64,000 nt of DNA, taken from Caryophanales bacterium UBA1624 (GTDB taxonomy: Bacteria; Bacillota_I; Bacilli_A; RFN20; CAG-826). Both the position numbers and the translations under genes were made by a program. Where the stretch lies: positions 13,339-77,338 of the forward strand of contig DCMK01000077.1 of NCBI GenBank assembly GCA_002321395.1, given 5' to 3'. Positions within the stretch are counted from its first letter, which is position 1; every line of letters starts with the position of its first letter. The notes beneath the pieces were generated by a model. The model ran no database searches and was not told the DNA's origin. It saw nothing but the letters and a program-made list of their open reading frames with translations. Shown in pieces: positions 8,466-16,488 of this stretch.

Positions 8466-9108
8466 AGCATCATCGATTGCGGAATTGCTGAGGAGTCATT
8501 ACCCCGATGCGCGGTGCACTCTTGTTTTTTCTTCGCCTTTTCAGTGCCTTTGCGCCGTTTTGCTTTCCGCCCAATGCACCGACGCGAAAGTCAATCGAGT
8601 CACGCCGTCTCTTTTTTCCGCCTATCCTTCTCCGAAAGAGCTTTCGGAAGCAAATTTGAATCAGGTGGAAGGGATAATCCACAGCTTAGGACTAAGCCAT
8701 AGCAAGGCGATGCATCTGATTGCGATGGCCAAACGGATACAAGAAAAATACGGGGGCAGGGTTCCGGACAGCTATGAGGAGCTCCTTGATCTGCCGGGAG
8801 TTGGAAACAAGACGGCGAGGGTCGTTTTGATGGAGTGCTTCCATCAGCCCGCTTTCCCTGTGGATACCCATGTCGAAAGGGTGTCTACGCGCTTAGGGCT
8901 TGTAAGAGAAGGGCTTCAGCCCGCCGAAATCGAAAAGGTCCTGGAAAAGACCTTCCCCGAAGAGGAAGAGGCTCTTTTGCATCATTGCTTCATCCGCTTT
9001 GGAAGAGAGGTGTGCCACAGCCGAAATCCGGAATGCGATCATTGTTTTTTGCGGGATTATTGTTCCTTTTTCTCCGCAAAAAACACTTCTTTTAAAACCG
9101 GCAAGTAA
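8452..9108 (+). CDS. nth: endonuclease III
   Basis: DNA glycosylase/AP lyase for oxidised pyrimidines in base-excision repair. 218 residues. The helix-hairpin-helix LPGVGNKTARVV carries the catalytic lysine and FPVDTHVERV the catalytic aspartate. Four C-terminal cysteines spaced C-x6-C-x2-C-x5-C (from CHSRNPEC to DYC) bind the [4Fe-4S] cluster. The start at 8452 inside dnaD has GGAAGGA upstream; the longer frame upstream has no family similarity. The last 52 nt overlap recU on the opposite strand. Confidence 0.95.
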   Translation: MRANKASSIAELLRSHYPDARCTLVFSSPFQCLCAVLLSAQCTDAKVNRVTPSLFSAYPSPKELSEANLNQVEGIIHSLGLSHSKAMHLIAMAKRIQEKYGGRVPDSYEELLDLPGVGNKTARVVLMECFHQPAFPVDTHVERVSTRLGLVREGLQPAEIEKVLEKTFPEEEEALLHHCFIRFGREVCHSRNPECDHCFLRDYCSFFSAKNTSFKTGK

Positions 9109-9665
9109 TTGAATCGGGGATTGAATCCTTCGGCGACTGGCTTCCCTTTTTCTTCGATGAAGGAGAGGGGCATGGATGCGCGGGGGCGGGATTCGTAGAA
9201 AGCGATAACCTCGGAAGCCGGGACCAAAAAGGTTTTCCCAAGCAGGTCGAAGTGGATCAGAAAGAAAGCGATCCCGCTTTGGGCGATGACCCCTTTCAGA
9301 TGCTCAATCTGCTGAGGGGGGATGTTCGATAGGGGGAATGAGGTTTTGCTTCGCGTGCTTTTTGCTTCAAAATCGATGTAACGTCCTTCGCAAACGCCGT
9401 TGTAATCGGTGGTGGATTGGGTTTCGAAATATGCTTGGGTGATCAGCGCTCCGCGGGTGTAGTCAACTTTCACCACGTTGATGGGAGTCGGCCTTTTGGT
9501 GATGAGGCACAGCCCCCTTTCTTTGTAATAAGCATTCGATTCGTTGAGCGCCGCTTCAAAATCCATTCCTCGGTTGCCGGAGGAAAGGGCCGCTTTTTTC
9601 GTTTTGCGGAAGGTGTTCGCTTGTTTGCCCTGCGCAAACGGCCTCACGCCGGAAGGGTACTTCAT
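9057..9665 (-). CDS. recU: Holliday junction resolvase RecU
   Basis: Homodimeric endonuclease that cuts Holliday junctions and modulates RecA in Firmicutes. 202 residues with MKYPSGVRPF at the N-terminus, NRGMDFE, KRPTPINVVKVDYTRGA and the catalytic cluster STTDYNGVCEGRYIDFEAK (acidic metal ligands plus lysine), then SNIPPQQIEHL. Translation is coupled to the upstream exonuclease gene by a 4-nt overlap (9662-9665). The gene is convergent with nth and overlaps it by 52 nt, so the two transcripts are antisense at their 3' ends. No pbp1 neighbour is seen, unlike Bacillus. Confidence 0.95.
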   Translation of the reverse strand: MKYPSGVRPFAQGKQANTFRKTKKAALSSGNRGMDFEAALNESNAYYKERGLCLITKRPTPINVVKVDYTRGALITQAYFETQSTTDYNGVCEGRYIDFEAKSTRSKTSFPLSNIPPQQIEHLKGVIAQSGIAFFLIHFDLLGKTFLVPASEVIAFYESRPRASMPLSFIEEKGKPVAEGFNPRFNYLPVLKEVFFAEKKEQ

Positions 9666-10387
9666 TCCAACTCTTCTCCCACCCAGGATAAGAACATCTC
9701 GCTGCTGACGTCCTCCCCTTTGGCCAAACGGATTGCGGCCTTCCGCAAAGAGGGGCTCATCATTTTTCCTTGCGAGAGGATTCGGAGATAATGGGCTTTG
9801 ACGATGTCTTTTCTTTCAATGAATGCGGAATAAAGGGACATGAGGTTCTTTGCGTCGTCTAAGGCATCGTGAGCTTTTCCGTCAAAACTTGTTTGCAGCC
9901 TTTCGCAGGCGTGGGCCAAAGAAAGCGCGTTCCCCTTTTCGTCCCGGACGTAAGAAGAAAGGAAGGATCCAAAGTCGAAGTTGTGGGAGCGGAAGATCCT
10001 AACGTCCTCCGCGCTGGCTTCCGGATTGTGCTCCAAAGAGGATTGCATCATGAAGGCATCTTGATTGCCGTAAGTCAGAAAGATCGAGCGGAACCAATCT
10101 TTCCCCACATATTTTCGGAACGCCTGCTGGGCGAGGGGGAATGTGCAGCCTTCTTCCTTCAACTTAGCCTCGTTGATGCCGGTCATCTTCTCCACGAAGG
10201 CGCCGATCGGCCTTTTGGCTTTGACGAAGCAGCGGAATGGGCGTCCTACTTTTTTGACGGTCAAATCTTCGTTCAAAAAAGCCTTATACGCGCCGATTTC
10301 GATGACCTCGTGGGAAAACTGCGTGCCCTCTAGATCCACGAAGATGACGGTTTTGTAGCCTCGGAGGCATTTCGTTAGCGATTTCAC
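9662..10387 (-). CDS. DEDDh 3'-5' exonuclease (DnaQ/RNase T-like)
   Basis: Exonuclease of the DnaQ/RNase T fold acting on single-stranded nucleic-acid 3' ends. 241 residues. Exo I motif FVDLEGT (D and E ligands, about residues 16-22), Exo II around YGNQDAFMMQ, and Exo III KAHDALDDAKNL with the H-x4-D pair, so all catalytic residues are present. Similar stand-alone proteins are called KapD-like; substrate unknown. The predicted start is GTG at 10387, 7 nt after a TATACT -10 box, which would be a leaderless GTG mRNA. It forms an operon with recU, suggesting a DNA-repair role. Confidence 0.85.
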   Translation of the reverse strand: MKSLTKCLRGYKTVIFVDLEGTQFSHEVIEIGAYKAFLNEDLTVKKVGRPFRCFVKAKRPIGAFVEKMTGINEAKLKEEGCTFPLAQQAFRKYVGKDWFRSIFLTYGNQDAFMMQSSLEHNPEASAEDVRIFRSHNFDFGSFLSSYVRDEKGNALSLAHACERLQTSFDGKAHDALDDAKNLMSLYSAFIERKDIVKAHYLRILSQGKMMSPSLRKAAIRLAKGEDVSSEMFLSWVGEELE

Positions 10388-10394
10388 GAGTAGA

Positions 10395-10400
10395 AGTATA
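10395..10400 (-). promoter_or_regulatory. -10 box of the exonuclease-recU operon, leaderless GTG
   Basis: TATACT on the minus strand (10400-10395), then 7 nt to GTG at 10387. No Shine-Dalgarno sequence is visible. Confidence 0.55.
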
Positions 10401-10469
10401 CCTTCGCCCGCGCTTCCTTTGTAGGTGCTTGCGACCCCTTTGAACCTGTTTTGGACGCGTCTTGCTTCG

Positions 10470-10498
10470 TTGCAGGTGCGTGGTGTTTTGAATATAAT
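10470..10498 (+). promoter_or_regulatory. gpsB-rnpB promoter
   Basis: TTGCAG (10470-10475), a 17-nt spacer and a perfect TATAAT (10493-10498). ATG 10511 follows after 12 nt, giving a leader of only about 5 nt without a Shine-Dalgarno sequence. Confidence 0.8.
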
Positions 10499-10510
10499 TC
10501 AAACGTTGCC

Positions 10511-10876
10511 ATGGAAGACAAAACCATTTCATTGAACGCGGAGCAAATCCTTCGCAAAACATTCACTCCGAACGTGAAGGGATACGACCCTGAAGAAGTT
10601 GACTCCTTCTTGGATGCCGTAATCCGCGATTACCAAGCTTTCGAGGCTTACTACAAAGAGAGCAAACGCTACATCGTGGATTTGGAAACCCAACTCCGTA
10701 AAGCCAAGGAGGCCAACAACTCCTTGACGGTGGAGAACGCGAAGCTCAATTCCCGCTTGGCGGGGGTGAAGGATTCCGCCGAAGTCAATTCCGGCAACCT
10801 TCAGCTCCTAAATCGCATCGATAAACTGGAGAAAGCCGTTTGGCGTTTGGGAGGGAATCCCGAAACCATCAAATGA
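10511..10876 (+). CDS. gpsB: cell-cycle protein GpsB (DivIVA family)
   Basis: Membrane-associated coiled-coil adaptor that links division and peptidoglycan synthases in Firmicutes. 121 residues: DivIVA N-domain with FTPNVKGYDPEEVDSFLDAV (about residues 18-37), a coiled coil through about residue 85, and a C-terminal helix LQLLNRIDKLEKAVWRLGG that resembles the GpsB trimerisation tail. It precedes the RNase P RNA gene as in Bacillus subtilis, where gpsB-rnpB adjacency is conserved. Confidence 0.92.
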   Translation: MEDKTISLNAEQILRKTFTPNVKGYDPEEVDSFLDAVIRDYQAFEAYYKESKRYIVDLETQLRKAKEANNSLTVENAKLNSRLAGVKDSAEVNSGNLQLLNRIDKLEKAVWRLGGNPETIK

Positions 10877-10880
10877 ACAT

Positions 10881-11211
10881 GCATCCGGTCTGGACGACTG
10901 CTGCCGCAAGGTAGAGGAAAGTCCATGCTCGCACCGCCTGCGATGGCGGTAGTGATTGCGCTGGGGGAATCAATAACCCCAGGCACGCGGGAGCGCGTGA
11001 CGGCGGGGGAACTTCTCTTGTAGAAAGGAACCCTGAAAGTGCCACAGAGACGAGCTTGGCGGCGACGCCAAGATGAAACGAGGCAAACCCCACAAGCGAG
11101 AAACCCAAATTTGGTAGGGGAAGCGCCCAATCCGAAACGAAGGAGAGGGGGCCGGCGAAAGCCGAGATAAATTGTCGTCCTAGACAAAACATGGCTTATA
11201 GGACCGGATAC
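10881..11211 (+). ncRNA. rnpB: RNase P RNA
   Basis: Catalytic RNA of RNase P, which matures tRNA 5' ends. It contains the universally conserved 5' block GAGGAAAGTCCATGCTC and the 3' block AGACAAAACATGGCTTATAG. The ends are set by the P1 helix, GCATCCGGTC (10881-10890) pairing with GACCGGATAC (11202-11211). It begins 5 nt after the gpsB stop with no clear promoter of its own, so it is probably processed from the gpsB transcript. It ends 7 nt before the pgsA start. Confidence 0.97.
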
Positions 11212-11218
11212 TCATTGA

Positions 11219-11872
11219 ATGCTTATGAAAATCAACTTGCCCACGAAAATCACGATCCTCCGAATCCTCTTGGTCGGATTGCTTTTGGTTTTCCTTTTCG
11301 TTTGGGCGATCGGCGGAAAGTTCTGTGGCTGGGTTTCTCCGACCATAGGGGATTCCCCGATCACATTGGTGGGGCTTATTTCCTGCTGCGTTTTCATCTT
11401 CGCCGCGCTTACGGACGCCTTGGACGGCCATTTGGCGAGAAGCCGGGGCGAAGTGACGGATTTGGGGAAGTTTTTGGATCCCATCGCCGATAAGATGCTC
11501 GTAAATTCTTCGCTGATTTTCTTCGCCGTCCCTTGGGAGTTCCTTCCAGGCTCCTTAACGATCCCCGTCTTCTGCGTGATCCTCATGGTCCTTCGGGATT
11601 TGGTCGTCGACACGCTCCGCTTCGTCGCCGCAAGCAAGGGCGAAGTGGTGGCGGCCAATATCTTCGGGAAGCTGAAGACGGTATTCCAAATGGCCGCCTT
11701 GCCGATTGCGATGTTGAATGGATGGCCTTTTTCTTATTTCGACGCTTCTTGGAACCCCTATCTTCGAATCGCCTCTTGCCTTATTTATTTGGCGACGGCG
11801 ATGTCCCTGATTTCCGGAATCATTTACGTCATTCAGAATCGGCATGTTTTAAAGGAGAAAAACCATGATTGA
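11219..11872 (+). CDS. pgsA: CDP-diacylglycerol-glycerol-3-phosphate 3-phosphatidyltransferase
   Basis: Integral membrane enzyme making phosphatidylglycerol phosphate. 217 residues and several hydrophobic segments. The CDP-alcohol phosphotransferase motif D-G-x2-A-R-x8-G-x3-D-x3-D is present as DALDGHLARSRGEVTDLGK followed by FLDPIADK (about residues 65-92). Start at 11219 (MLMK) or 11225 (MKINLPT). Neither has a Shine-Dalgarno sequence and both fall 7-13 nt after the rnpB 3' end. A GATACT sequence inside the rnpB P1 strand could act as a -10 box. It overlaps pncC by 8 nt. Confidence 0.95.
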   Translation: MLMKINLPTKITILRILLVGLLLVFLFVWAIGGKFCGWVSPTIGDSPITLVGLISCCVFIFAALTDALDGHLARSRGEVTDLGKFLDPIADKMLVNSSLIFFAVPWEFLPGSLTIPVFCVILMVLRDLVVDTLRFVAASKGEVVAANIFGKLKTVFQMAALPIAMLNGWPFSYFDASWNPYLRIASCLIYLATAMSLISGIIYVIQNRHVLKEKNHD

Positions 11873-12356
11873 TGCTCGTGAATTGCTGCAAAGGCTCGCA
11901 GATCGAAACCTCAAGCTCGGGAGCGTGGAATCCCTAACCGCGGGGCTATTCGGCTCCACGGTTTGCGAAGTCCCCGGAGCGAGCATGGTTTACCGGGGCG
12001 GATTGATTACCTATGACCCGGCTTTGAAGGTTTCTTTGGCGAACGTCTCCGCAAAGGACATCGACGAGGAAGGCGTCGTGTCCGCCAAAGTCGCCACCGA
12101 AATGGCCGAAGGCGGGAGAAAAGCTCTGGGCTGCGACGTCTGCGTCTCCTGCACAGGCAACGCGGGTCCGGACGTCCAAAAAGGCGGGCAACCCGTCGGA
12201 ACGGTATTCCTTGGCCTTGCTTATCAAGGGAACGTTTGGACCGTCCCGCTTCATCTGCAAGGAACCCGAAACGAGATTCGTAAAGCCACCGTCGATGCCA
12301 TGATCGCCTTTGCCGCGAGTTTGTTCCCGGCTGCCCCGGAGGAAGGGAAAAAATAG
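11865..12356 (+). CDS. pncC: nicotinamide-nucleotide amidase (CinA C-terminal domain protein, PncC type)
   Basis: Deamidates nicotinamide mononucleotide in pyridine-nucleotide salvage. 163 residues, only the CinA C-terminal domain; the N-terminal COG1058 domain of full CinA (about 410 aa) is absent. Family motifs: SVESLTAGLFGSTVCEVPG near residue 20, GGLITYD, and CTGNAGPD near residue 88. Start ATG 11865 has AAAGGAG upstream. pgsA-cinA-recA is a common Firmicute order, so coexpression with recA is likely. Confidence 0.93.
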   Translation: MIDARELLQRLADRNLKLGSVESLTAGLFGSTVCEVPGASMVYRGGLITYDPALKVSLANVSAKDIDEEGVVSAKVATEMAEGGRKALGCDVCVSCTGNAGPDVQKGGQPVGTVFLGLAYQGNVWTVPLHLQGTRNEIRKATVDAMIAFAASLFPAAPEEGKK

Positions 12357-12403
12357 GCGATTTCGCCGAATTGCTTTTATAGATAAGGTAAGAGGTAACA
12401 GCA

Positions 12404-13453
12404 ATGACAAAAAACACTTCGCCCGCGAACAACGGGAAGGAACAAGCTTTGGAGGAAGCCCTCCGTTCCATCGAAAAAGCCTATGGGAAAGGCGCCGTTA
12501 TGCGCCTTGGCGACCATGCCAAGGTCGACGTCGACGTGATTCCGACCGGATCTGTCCTTTTGGATCAGGCCCTTGGCGTCGGCGGATATCCCAAAGGAAG
12601 AATCGTCGAGATTTATGGTCCTGAGTCTTCTGGGAAAACGACGCTTGCTTTGGAGGCCGTGGCCCAAGCCCAAAAGAAAGGAGGCCGCGCCGCCTATATT
12701 GACGCGGAGCACTCCATCGATCCGGATTATGCGAAGAAGCTCGGCGTCAACATCGATGATTTGATCTTGTCTCAGCCGGATTCCGGCGAGCAGGCTTTGG
12801 AGATCTGCGAAATGCTCGCTCAGTCCAATGCGTTGGACTTAATCGTCGTGGATTCGGTTGCCGCGCTCGTCCCTCAGGCTGAGCTTGATGGGGTCATGTC
12901 GGACAATCAGGTGGGGTTGCAGGCCCGCCTCATGTCCAAAGGAATGAGGAAGATCGCCGGCGTCTTGGCCCGCACCGGATGCACGGTCATCTTCATCAAT
13001 CAGCTTCGCGAAAAAGTGGGGGTGGTCTATGGGAATCCCGAAACGACCACCGGTGGTCGCGCTTTGAAATTCTATGCTTCCATCCGTTTAGACATTCGCC
13101 GCGCCGAAGCCATTAAAGAAGGCGCCAACGTCATTGGGAACACGGTCAAGGTGAAAGTCGTCAAAAACAAGGTGGCCCCTCCTTTTAAGAGCTGCGTGAT
13201 TGAGATCATCTTCGGCCAAGGGATTTCCCGGGAGGGGGAGCTGCTGGACCTCGGCGACAAATACGGATTCCTGAAGAAGACCGGTTCTTGGTACGAGTAC
13301 AAGGGGAACAAAATCGGAAATGGGAGGGAAGCTTGCAAGAGCTACCTCAAGGAGCATCCGGAAATCGCGGACGAAATCGACAAAGGCGTCCGGGAGGCCA
13401 TCCGGAAAGAGTCTCAGCCCGAGGAAGCCGACGAAGACGGGGTCATCGCTTAA
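12404..13453 (+). CDS. recA: recombinase RecA
   Basis: ATP-dependent strand-exchange protein for homologous recombination and the SOS response. 349 residues: Walker [10 protein letters not shown] (about residues 67-75), the VDSVAALVP strand, loop L1/L2 regions around [13 protein letters not shown], and an acidic C-terminal tail (EEADEDG). The leader contains TTTTATAGAT and a modest ribosome-binding site AAGAGGT. I see no obvious LexA box (GAAC-N4-GTTC) upstream. A terminator follows. Confidence 0.98.
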   Translation: MTKNTSPANNGKEQALEEALRSIEKAYGKGAVMRLGDHAKVDVDVIPTGSVLLDQALGVGGYPKGRIVEIYGPESSGKTTLALEAVAQAQKKGGRAAYIDAEHSIDPDYAKKLGVNIDDLILSQPDSGEQALEICEMLAQSNALDLIVVDSVAALVPQAELDGVMSDNQVGLQARLMSKGMRKIAGVLARTGCTVIFINQLREKVGVVYGNPETTTGGRALKFYASIRLDIRRAEAIKEGANVIGNTVKVKVVKNKVAPPFKSCVIEIIFGQGISREGELLDLGDKYGFLKKTGSWYEYKGNKIGNGREACKSYLKEHPEIADEIDKGVREAIRKESQPEEADEDGVIA

Positions 13454-13457
13454 TTCA

Positions 13458-13481
13458 GGGAGCCGCGAGGCTCCCTTTTCT
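13458..13481 (+). terminator. recA terminator
   Basis: Stem GGGAGCC / GGCTCCC with a GCGA tetraloop, then TTTTCT. It ends about 14 nt before the -10 box of the next gene. Confidence 0.85.
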
Positions 13482-13494
13482 CGTGCTAACTTGT

Positions 13495-13500
13495 TAAAAT
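13495..13500 (+). promoter_or_regulatory. -10 box of the PPi-PFK gene, leaderless type
   Basis: TAAAAT (13495-13500) followed by 6 nt (aaccca) and ATG 13507. No ribosome-binding site. Confidence 0.6.
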
Positions 13501-13506
13501 AACCCA

Positions 13507-14694
13507 ATGAAAAAAACCAATGTCTGCTACTTCCAATCGGGCGGTCCGACGGCCGTGATCAACTCCTCCCTTTACGGCGTGCTCCTAGGGGCCAAAGAGA
13601 AGGAAAGCAGCATCGGCGAAGTCTATGGTTCCTTAGATGGGATCGAAGGCATCATTGAGGATCGTTTAATCCCCCTTTCTTCACTTTCGGAAGCGACGGT
13701 TTCTCTTCTTCCCCAAACCCCGGGCGTTTTCTTGGGATCATCGCGTTTTAAATTGCACGAAGATCAACAAATTTGGGAAAAGATCACCAAAACATTGCAG
13801 AAACATGATATTTCCTTGATTTTGGCCAACGGCGGGAATGATTCGATGGATACCTGCGACAAGCTTTCGCGCCACCTTTCCGATTTAGGGATCCGCGTCG
13901 TTGGCATCCCAAAGACCATCGATAACGATTTGGTTTTGACCGATCATTGTCCGGGGTTCGCAAGCGCCGCAAAGCACGTGATCAACCAAGTGAAGCTCAT
14001 ATCCATCGATGCCCATAGCTACAAAAAAGGGAAAGTCGTCATCATCGAAGTGATGGGCAGGGAAGCGGGGTGGCTCGCCGCCTCCGCCGATTTGCTGCCT
14101 AAGCCCTATCACCCGGATTTGATCTATTTGCCGGAAGGCGAATTCTCTGAACGCGAATTCCTTACCGAGGTTCAAAACCAATACGAAAGGAAAGGAACCT
14201 GCGTCGTCGTGGTTTCTGAGGGGATCCCCGTCCATCACGAAACCCTTGCTCTTTACGATTCTTTTGGGCACGCCTCTCCGGAAGGTGCCGCGCTTGAGCT
14301 TGGCAAACTCGTGAATAAGAAACTCGGCCTTGGGGTCCGCACGGTCATTTTGTCGACCCCGGTTCGCGCGAACCCCTTCCTAACGTCGAAGGTCGATTCC
14401 GAAGAAGCCGCTTTATTGGGGAAAGAAGCCCTTTTTGCGGGCTTAAACGGGGATACGGGCGTGATGGTTGCGTTAGAGCGAGTCAGCTCTTCCCCCTATC
14501 GTTGCAACGTCAAAAAGGTGAAAGTCGGCGAGGTGGCCAACAAAAATCGCCTCTTCCCGAAGGACTGGATACTTTCCTCCTCATCCATGAGCAACGAATT
14601 CCATGAATATCTTTTGCCCCTTGTCCAAGGGGGTATTGATGTCCGAATGGATGAAAGCGGGTGCTTTCTCGCCGCGAGGCTTGAAAAGAAATAA
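13507..14694 (+). CDS. pfp: pyrophosphate-type 6-phosphofructokinase
   Basis: Phosphorylates fructose 6-phosphate, probably with pyrophosphate in a reversible reaction. 395 residues, longer than the 320-aa ATP-PfkA. The phosphoryl-donor loop reads GGNDSMDT where ATP enzymes have GGDGS, and the active site reads PKTIDNDL where ATP enzymes have PGTIDNDI. An acidic residue at the glycine position and the lysine in PKTIDND are the accepted signature of the PPi-dependent type. No other PFK is in the window. Donor specificity is inferred from these residues only. Confidence 0.88.
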   Translation: MKKTNVCYFQSGGPTAVINSSLYGVLLGAKEKESSIGEVYGSLDGIEGIIEDRLIPLSSLSEATVSLLPQTPGVFLGSSRFKLHEDQQIWEKITKTLQKHDISLILANGGNDSMDTCDKLSRHLSDLGIRVVGIPKTIDNDLVLTDHCPGFASAAKHVINQVKLISIDAHSYKKGKVVIIEVMGREAGWLAASADLLPKPYHPDLIYLPEGEFSEREFLTEVQNQYERKGTCVVVVSEGIPVHHETLALYDSFGHASPEGAALELGKLVNKKLGLGVRTVILSTPVRANPFLTSKVDSEEAALLGKEALFAGLNGDTGVMVALERVSSSPYRCNVKKVKVGEVANKNRLFPKDWILSSSSMSNEFHEYLLPLVQGGIDVRMDESGCFLAARLEKK

Positions 14695-14731
14695 TAGGTG
14701 GAAAACCGATACACGGCCCTCGCGCTTTTCT

Positions 14732-14767
14732 TTGAATGGGAAAGCCCTTTCAATCGGCTCTATTTTT
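14732..14767 (+). terminator. weak terminator candidate after the PPi-PFK gene
   Basis: Arms TTGAATGGG / CCCTTTCAA (one T-T mismatch, AAAG loop). The T-rich tract TATTTTTT starts only about 8 nt after the stem, so efficiency is doubtful. Confidence 0.35.
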
Positions 14768-14783
14768 TCTTTGGAACGCTTGA

Positions 14784-14811
14784 TAAAATAGCATCAGTAC
14801 CTAGAGGTACT
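14784..14811 (+). promoter_or_regulatory. rny promoter region with a 5'-terminal hairpin
   Basis: TAAAAT (14784-14789) predicts transcription start near 14796, exactly where a perfect inverted repeat AGTACCT-AG-AGGTACT (14796-14811) begins. The mRNA would therefore start with a 7-bp stem-loop. The leader of about 129 nt also offers a long-range pairing CACCC (14813-14817) with GGGTG near 14900, close to the ribosome-binding site. Confidence 0.5.
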
Positions 14812-14924
14812 ACACCCATTGCCTGAAGTTTGGGTTCGCTCATTTATAGATTCCTCGTTCTCGATCATAGTAAGCAAATCACTTCGCTTTATCGCCTGGG
14901 TGCCTTATACAGGAGATTTTGTTT

Positions 14925-16487
14925 ATGGAACCGTTGACTCTCACCTTCCTCATCTTAGCCATCGTCGGATGGCTGGCGGCCATCGCCCTCGCCATTTTCT
15001 TCCTTGTCAACAAAAGCAAGGAAAAGGCGGCGTCGCGCAACGCGGACGAAATTCTGCGCGACGCCAAAATCAAAGCGGAGCACTTGACGAAGAACGCCGA
15101 AATCGACGCGAAGCAAATCGCCTTCGAGGCCAAGCAAAAAGCCGATAACGAAATCAGGATCCGCAAAGGCGAGCTCGCTTCCGAAGAGCAGAAGCTCGAT
15201 CTTCGCGAGCAATCCATCGACGCCAGGGACGCCGCTTTGATCCAAAAAGAGAATTCCTTGGACGCCAAAAAGGAACAGCTCGAGCGTGAGATCGAAGCCA
15301 ATAAGAAAAAAGGCGAGGAACTTGACTCCAAAATCAATGACATCCTCACCGAACTGCAGAAAGTCGCGGGGATGTCCGTGAAAGAAGCCCACGATGAAAT
15401 CATGGCCCGCGTGGAAAGCAAGATGGCCAGCGAAATCGCCGCTTACATCAAAAACAAAGAGGATGAGGCCAAGGCCACCGTCGAGGCGAAGGCCACCAAT
15501 CTCCTCTCCATGGCCGTTCAGAAGTACGCCCAAGACGTCGCCACCGAAAGGACCGTCTCCGTCGTCTCCCTCCCCAGCGATGAGATGAAGGGGAGGATCA
15601 TCGGCCGCGAGGGAAGGAACATCAAGGTCTTGGAGCAGCAGCTTGGCGTGGACTTGGTCATCGACGATACGCCCGAAGTCATCACCGTTTCCTGCTTCGA
15701 CCCCATCCGCCGCGAAATCGCCAGAAGGTCCTTGGAATACCTGGTCAAAGACGGGCGCATCCAGCCGGGCCGCATCGAAGACGTCGTCGCCAAATGCAAA
15801 CGCGAAGTCGCCGATTCGACTCAGAAGTACGGCCAAGAAGCTTGCTACAAGCTGGGTCTTAACAACATCAACCGCGAATTGATGTCCTACATCGGCAGGC
15901 TTCATTACCGGACTTCCTATGGGCAGAACGTCCTTCAGCACTCCATGGAAGTCGCCTACTTCGCCGGCATCATGGCCGGGGAGCTTGGATTGGACGTCAG
16001 CTTGGCCCGCCGCGCCGGGCTGCTCCACGACATCGGCAAAGCCGTTGACTTCGAAGTCGAGGGAAAGCACACCGATCTCGGAGCCCAACTCGCTAAGAAA
16101 TACGGCGAAGGCGACGTCGTCATCAACGCCATCGCCAGCCATCATGGGGACGTGGAAGCTCGCTACGTCATCTCCTATTTGGTCGCCGCGGGCGACACTC
16201 TCTCCGCCGCTAGGCCGGGCGCACGGTCCGAAACCGTGGAAACCTACATCAAGAGGATTGAGCAGCTTGAGACGATCGGCAAATCCTTCGAAGGCGTCCA
16301 GCAAGCTTACGCGTTGCAGGCGGGCAGGGAAATCCGCGTTATGGTCATCCCCGATAAAATCTCCGATTCGGAAGCCGTCGTCATGGCTCAGCAGATGAAA
16401 GATAAGATCGAAAAGGAAATGACCTATCCGGGCGAAATCAAGGTATCCGTCATCCGCGAATACCGCGCGATCGAAACCGCGAAATAA
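14925..16487 (+). CDS. rny: ribonuclease Y
   Basis: Membrane-anchored endoribonuclease that initiates mRNA decay in Firmicutes. 520 residues: an N-terminal transmembrane segment (about residues 3-25), a long charged coiled coil (about 30-200), a KH domain with GRIIGREGRN near residue 224, and an HD domain with HSMEV near 339 and LLHDIGKA near 366. Start ATG 14925 is chosen because AGGAGA lies 8 nt upstream; the in-frame TTG at 14919 is too close to it. One base separates it from ymdB. The leader structure hints at autoregulation, which is inference. Confidence 0.97.
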   Translation: MEPLTLTFLILAIVGWLAAIALAIFFLVNKSKEKAASRNADEILRDAKIKAEHLTKNAEIDAKQIAFEAKQKADNEIRIRKGELASEEQKLDLREQSIDARDAALIQKENSLDAKKEQLEREIEANKKKGEELDSKINDILTELQKVAGMSVKEAHDEIMARVESKMASEIAAYIKNKEDEAKATVEAKATNLLSMAVQKYAQDVATERTVSVVSLPSDEMKGRIIGREGRNIKVLEQQLGVDLVIDDTPEVITVSCFDPIRREIARRSLEYLVKDGRIQPGRIEDVVAKCKREVADSTQKYGQEACYKLGLNNINRELMSYIGRLHYRTSYGQNVLQHSMEVAYFAGIMAGELGLDVSLARRAGLLHDIGKAVDFEVEGKHTDLGAQLAKKYGEGDVVINAIASHHGDVEARYVISYLVAAGDTLSAARPGARSETVETYIKRIEQLETIGKSFEGVQQAYALQAGREIRVMVIPDKISDSEAVVMAQQMKDKIEKEMTYPGEIKVSVIREYRAIETAK

Positions 16488-16488
16488 A

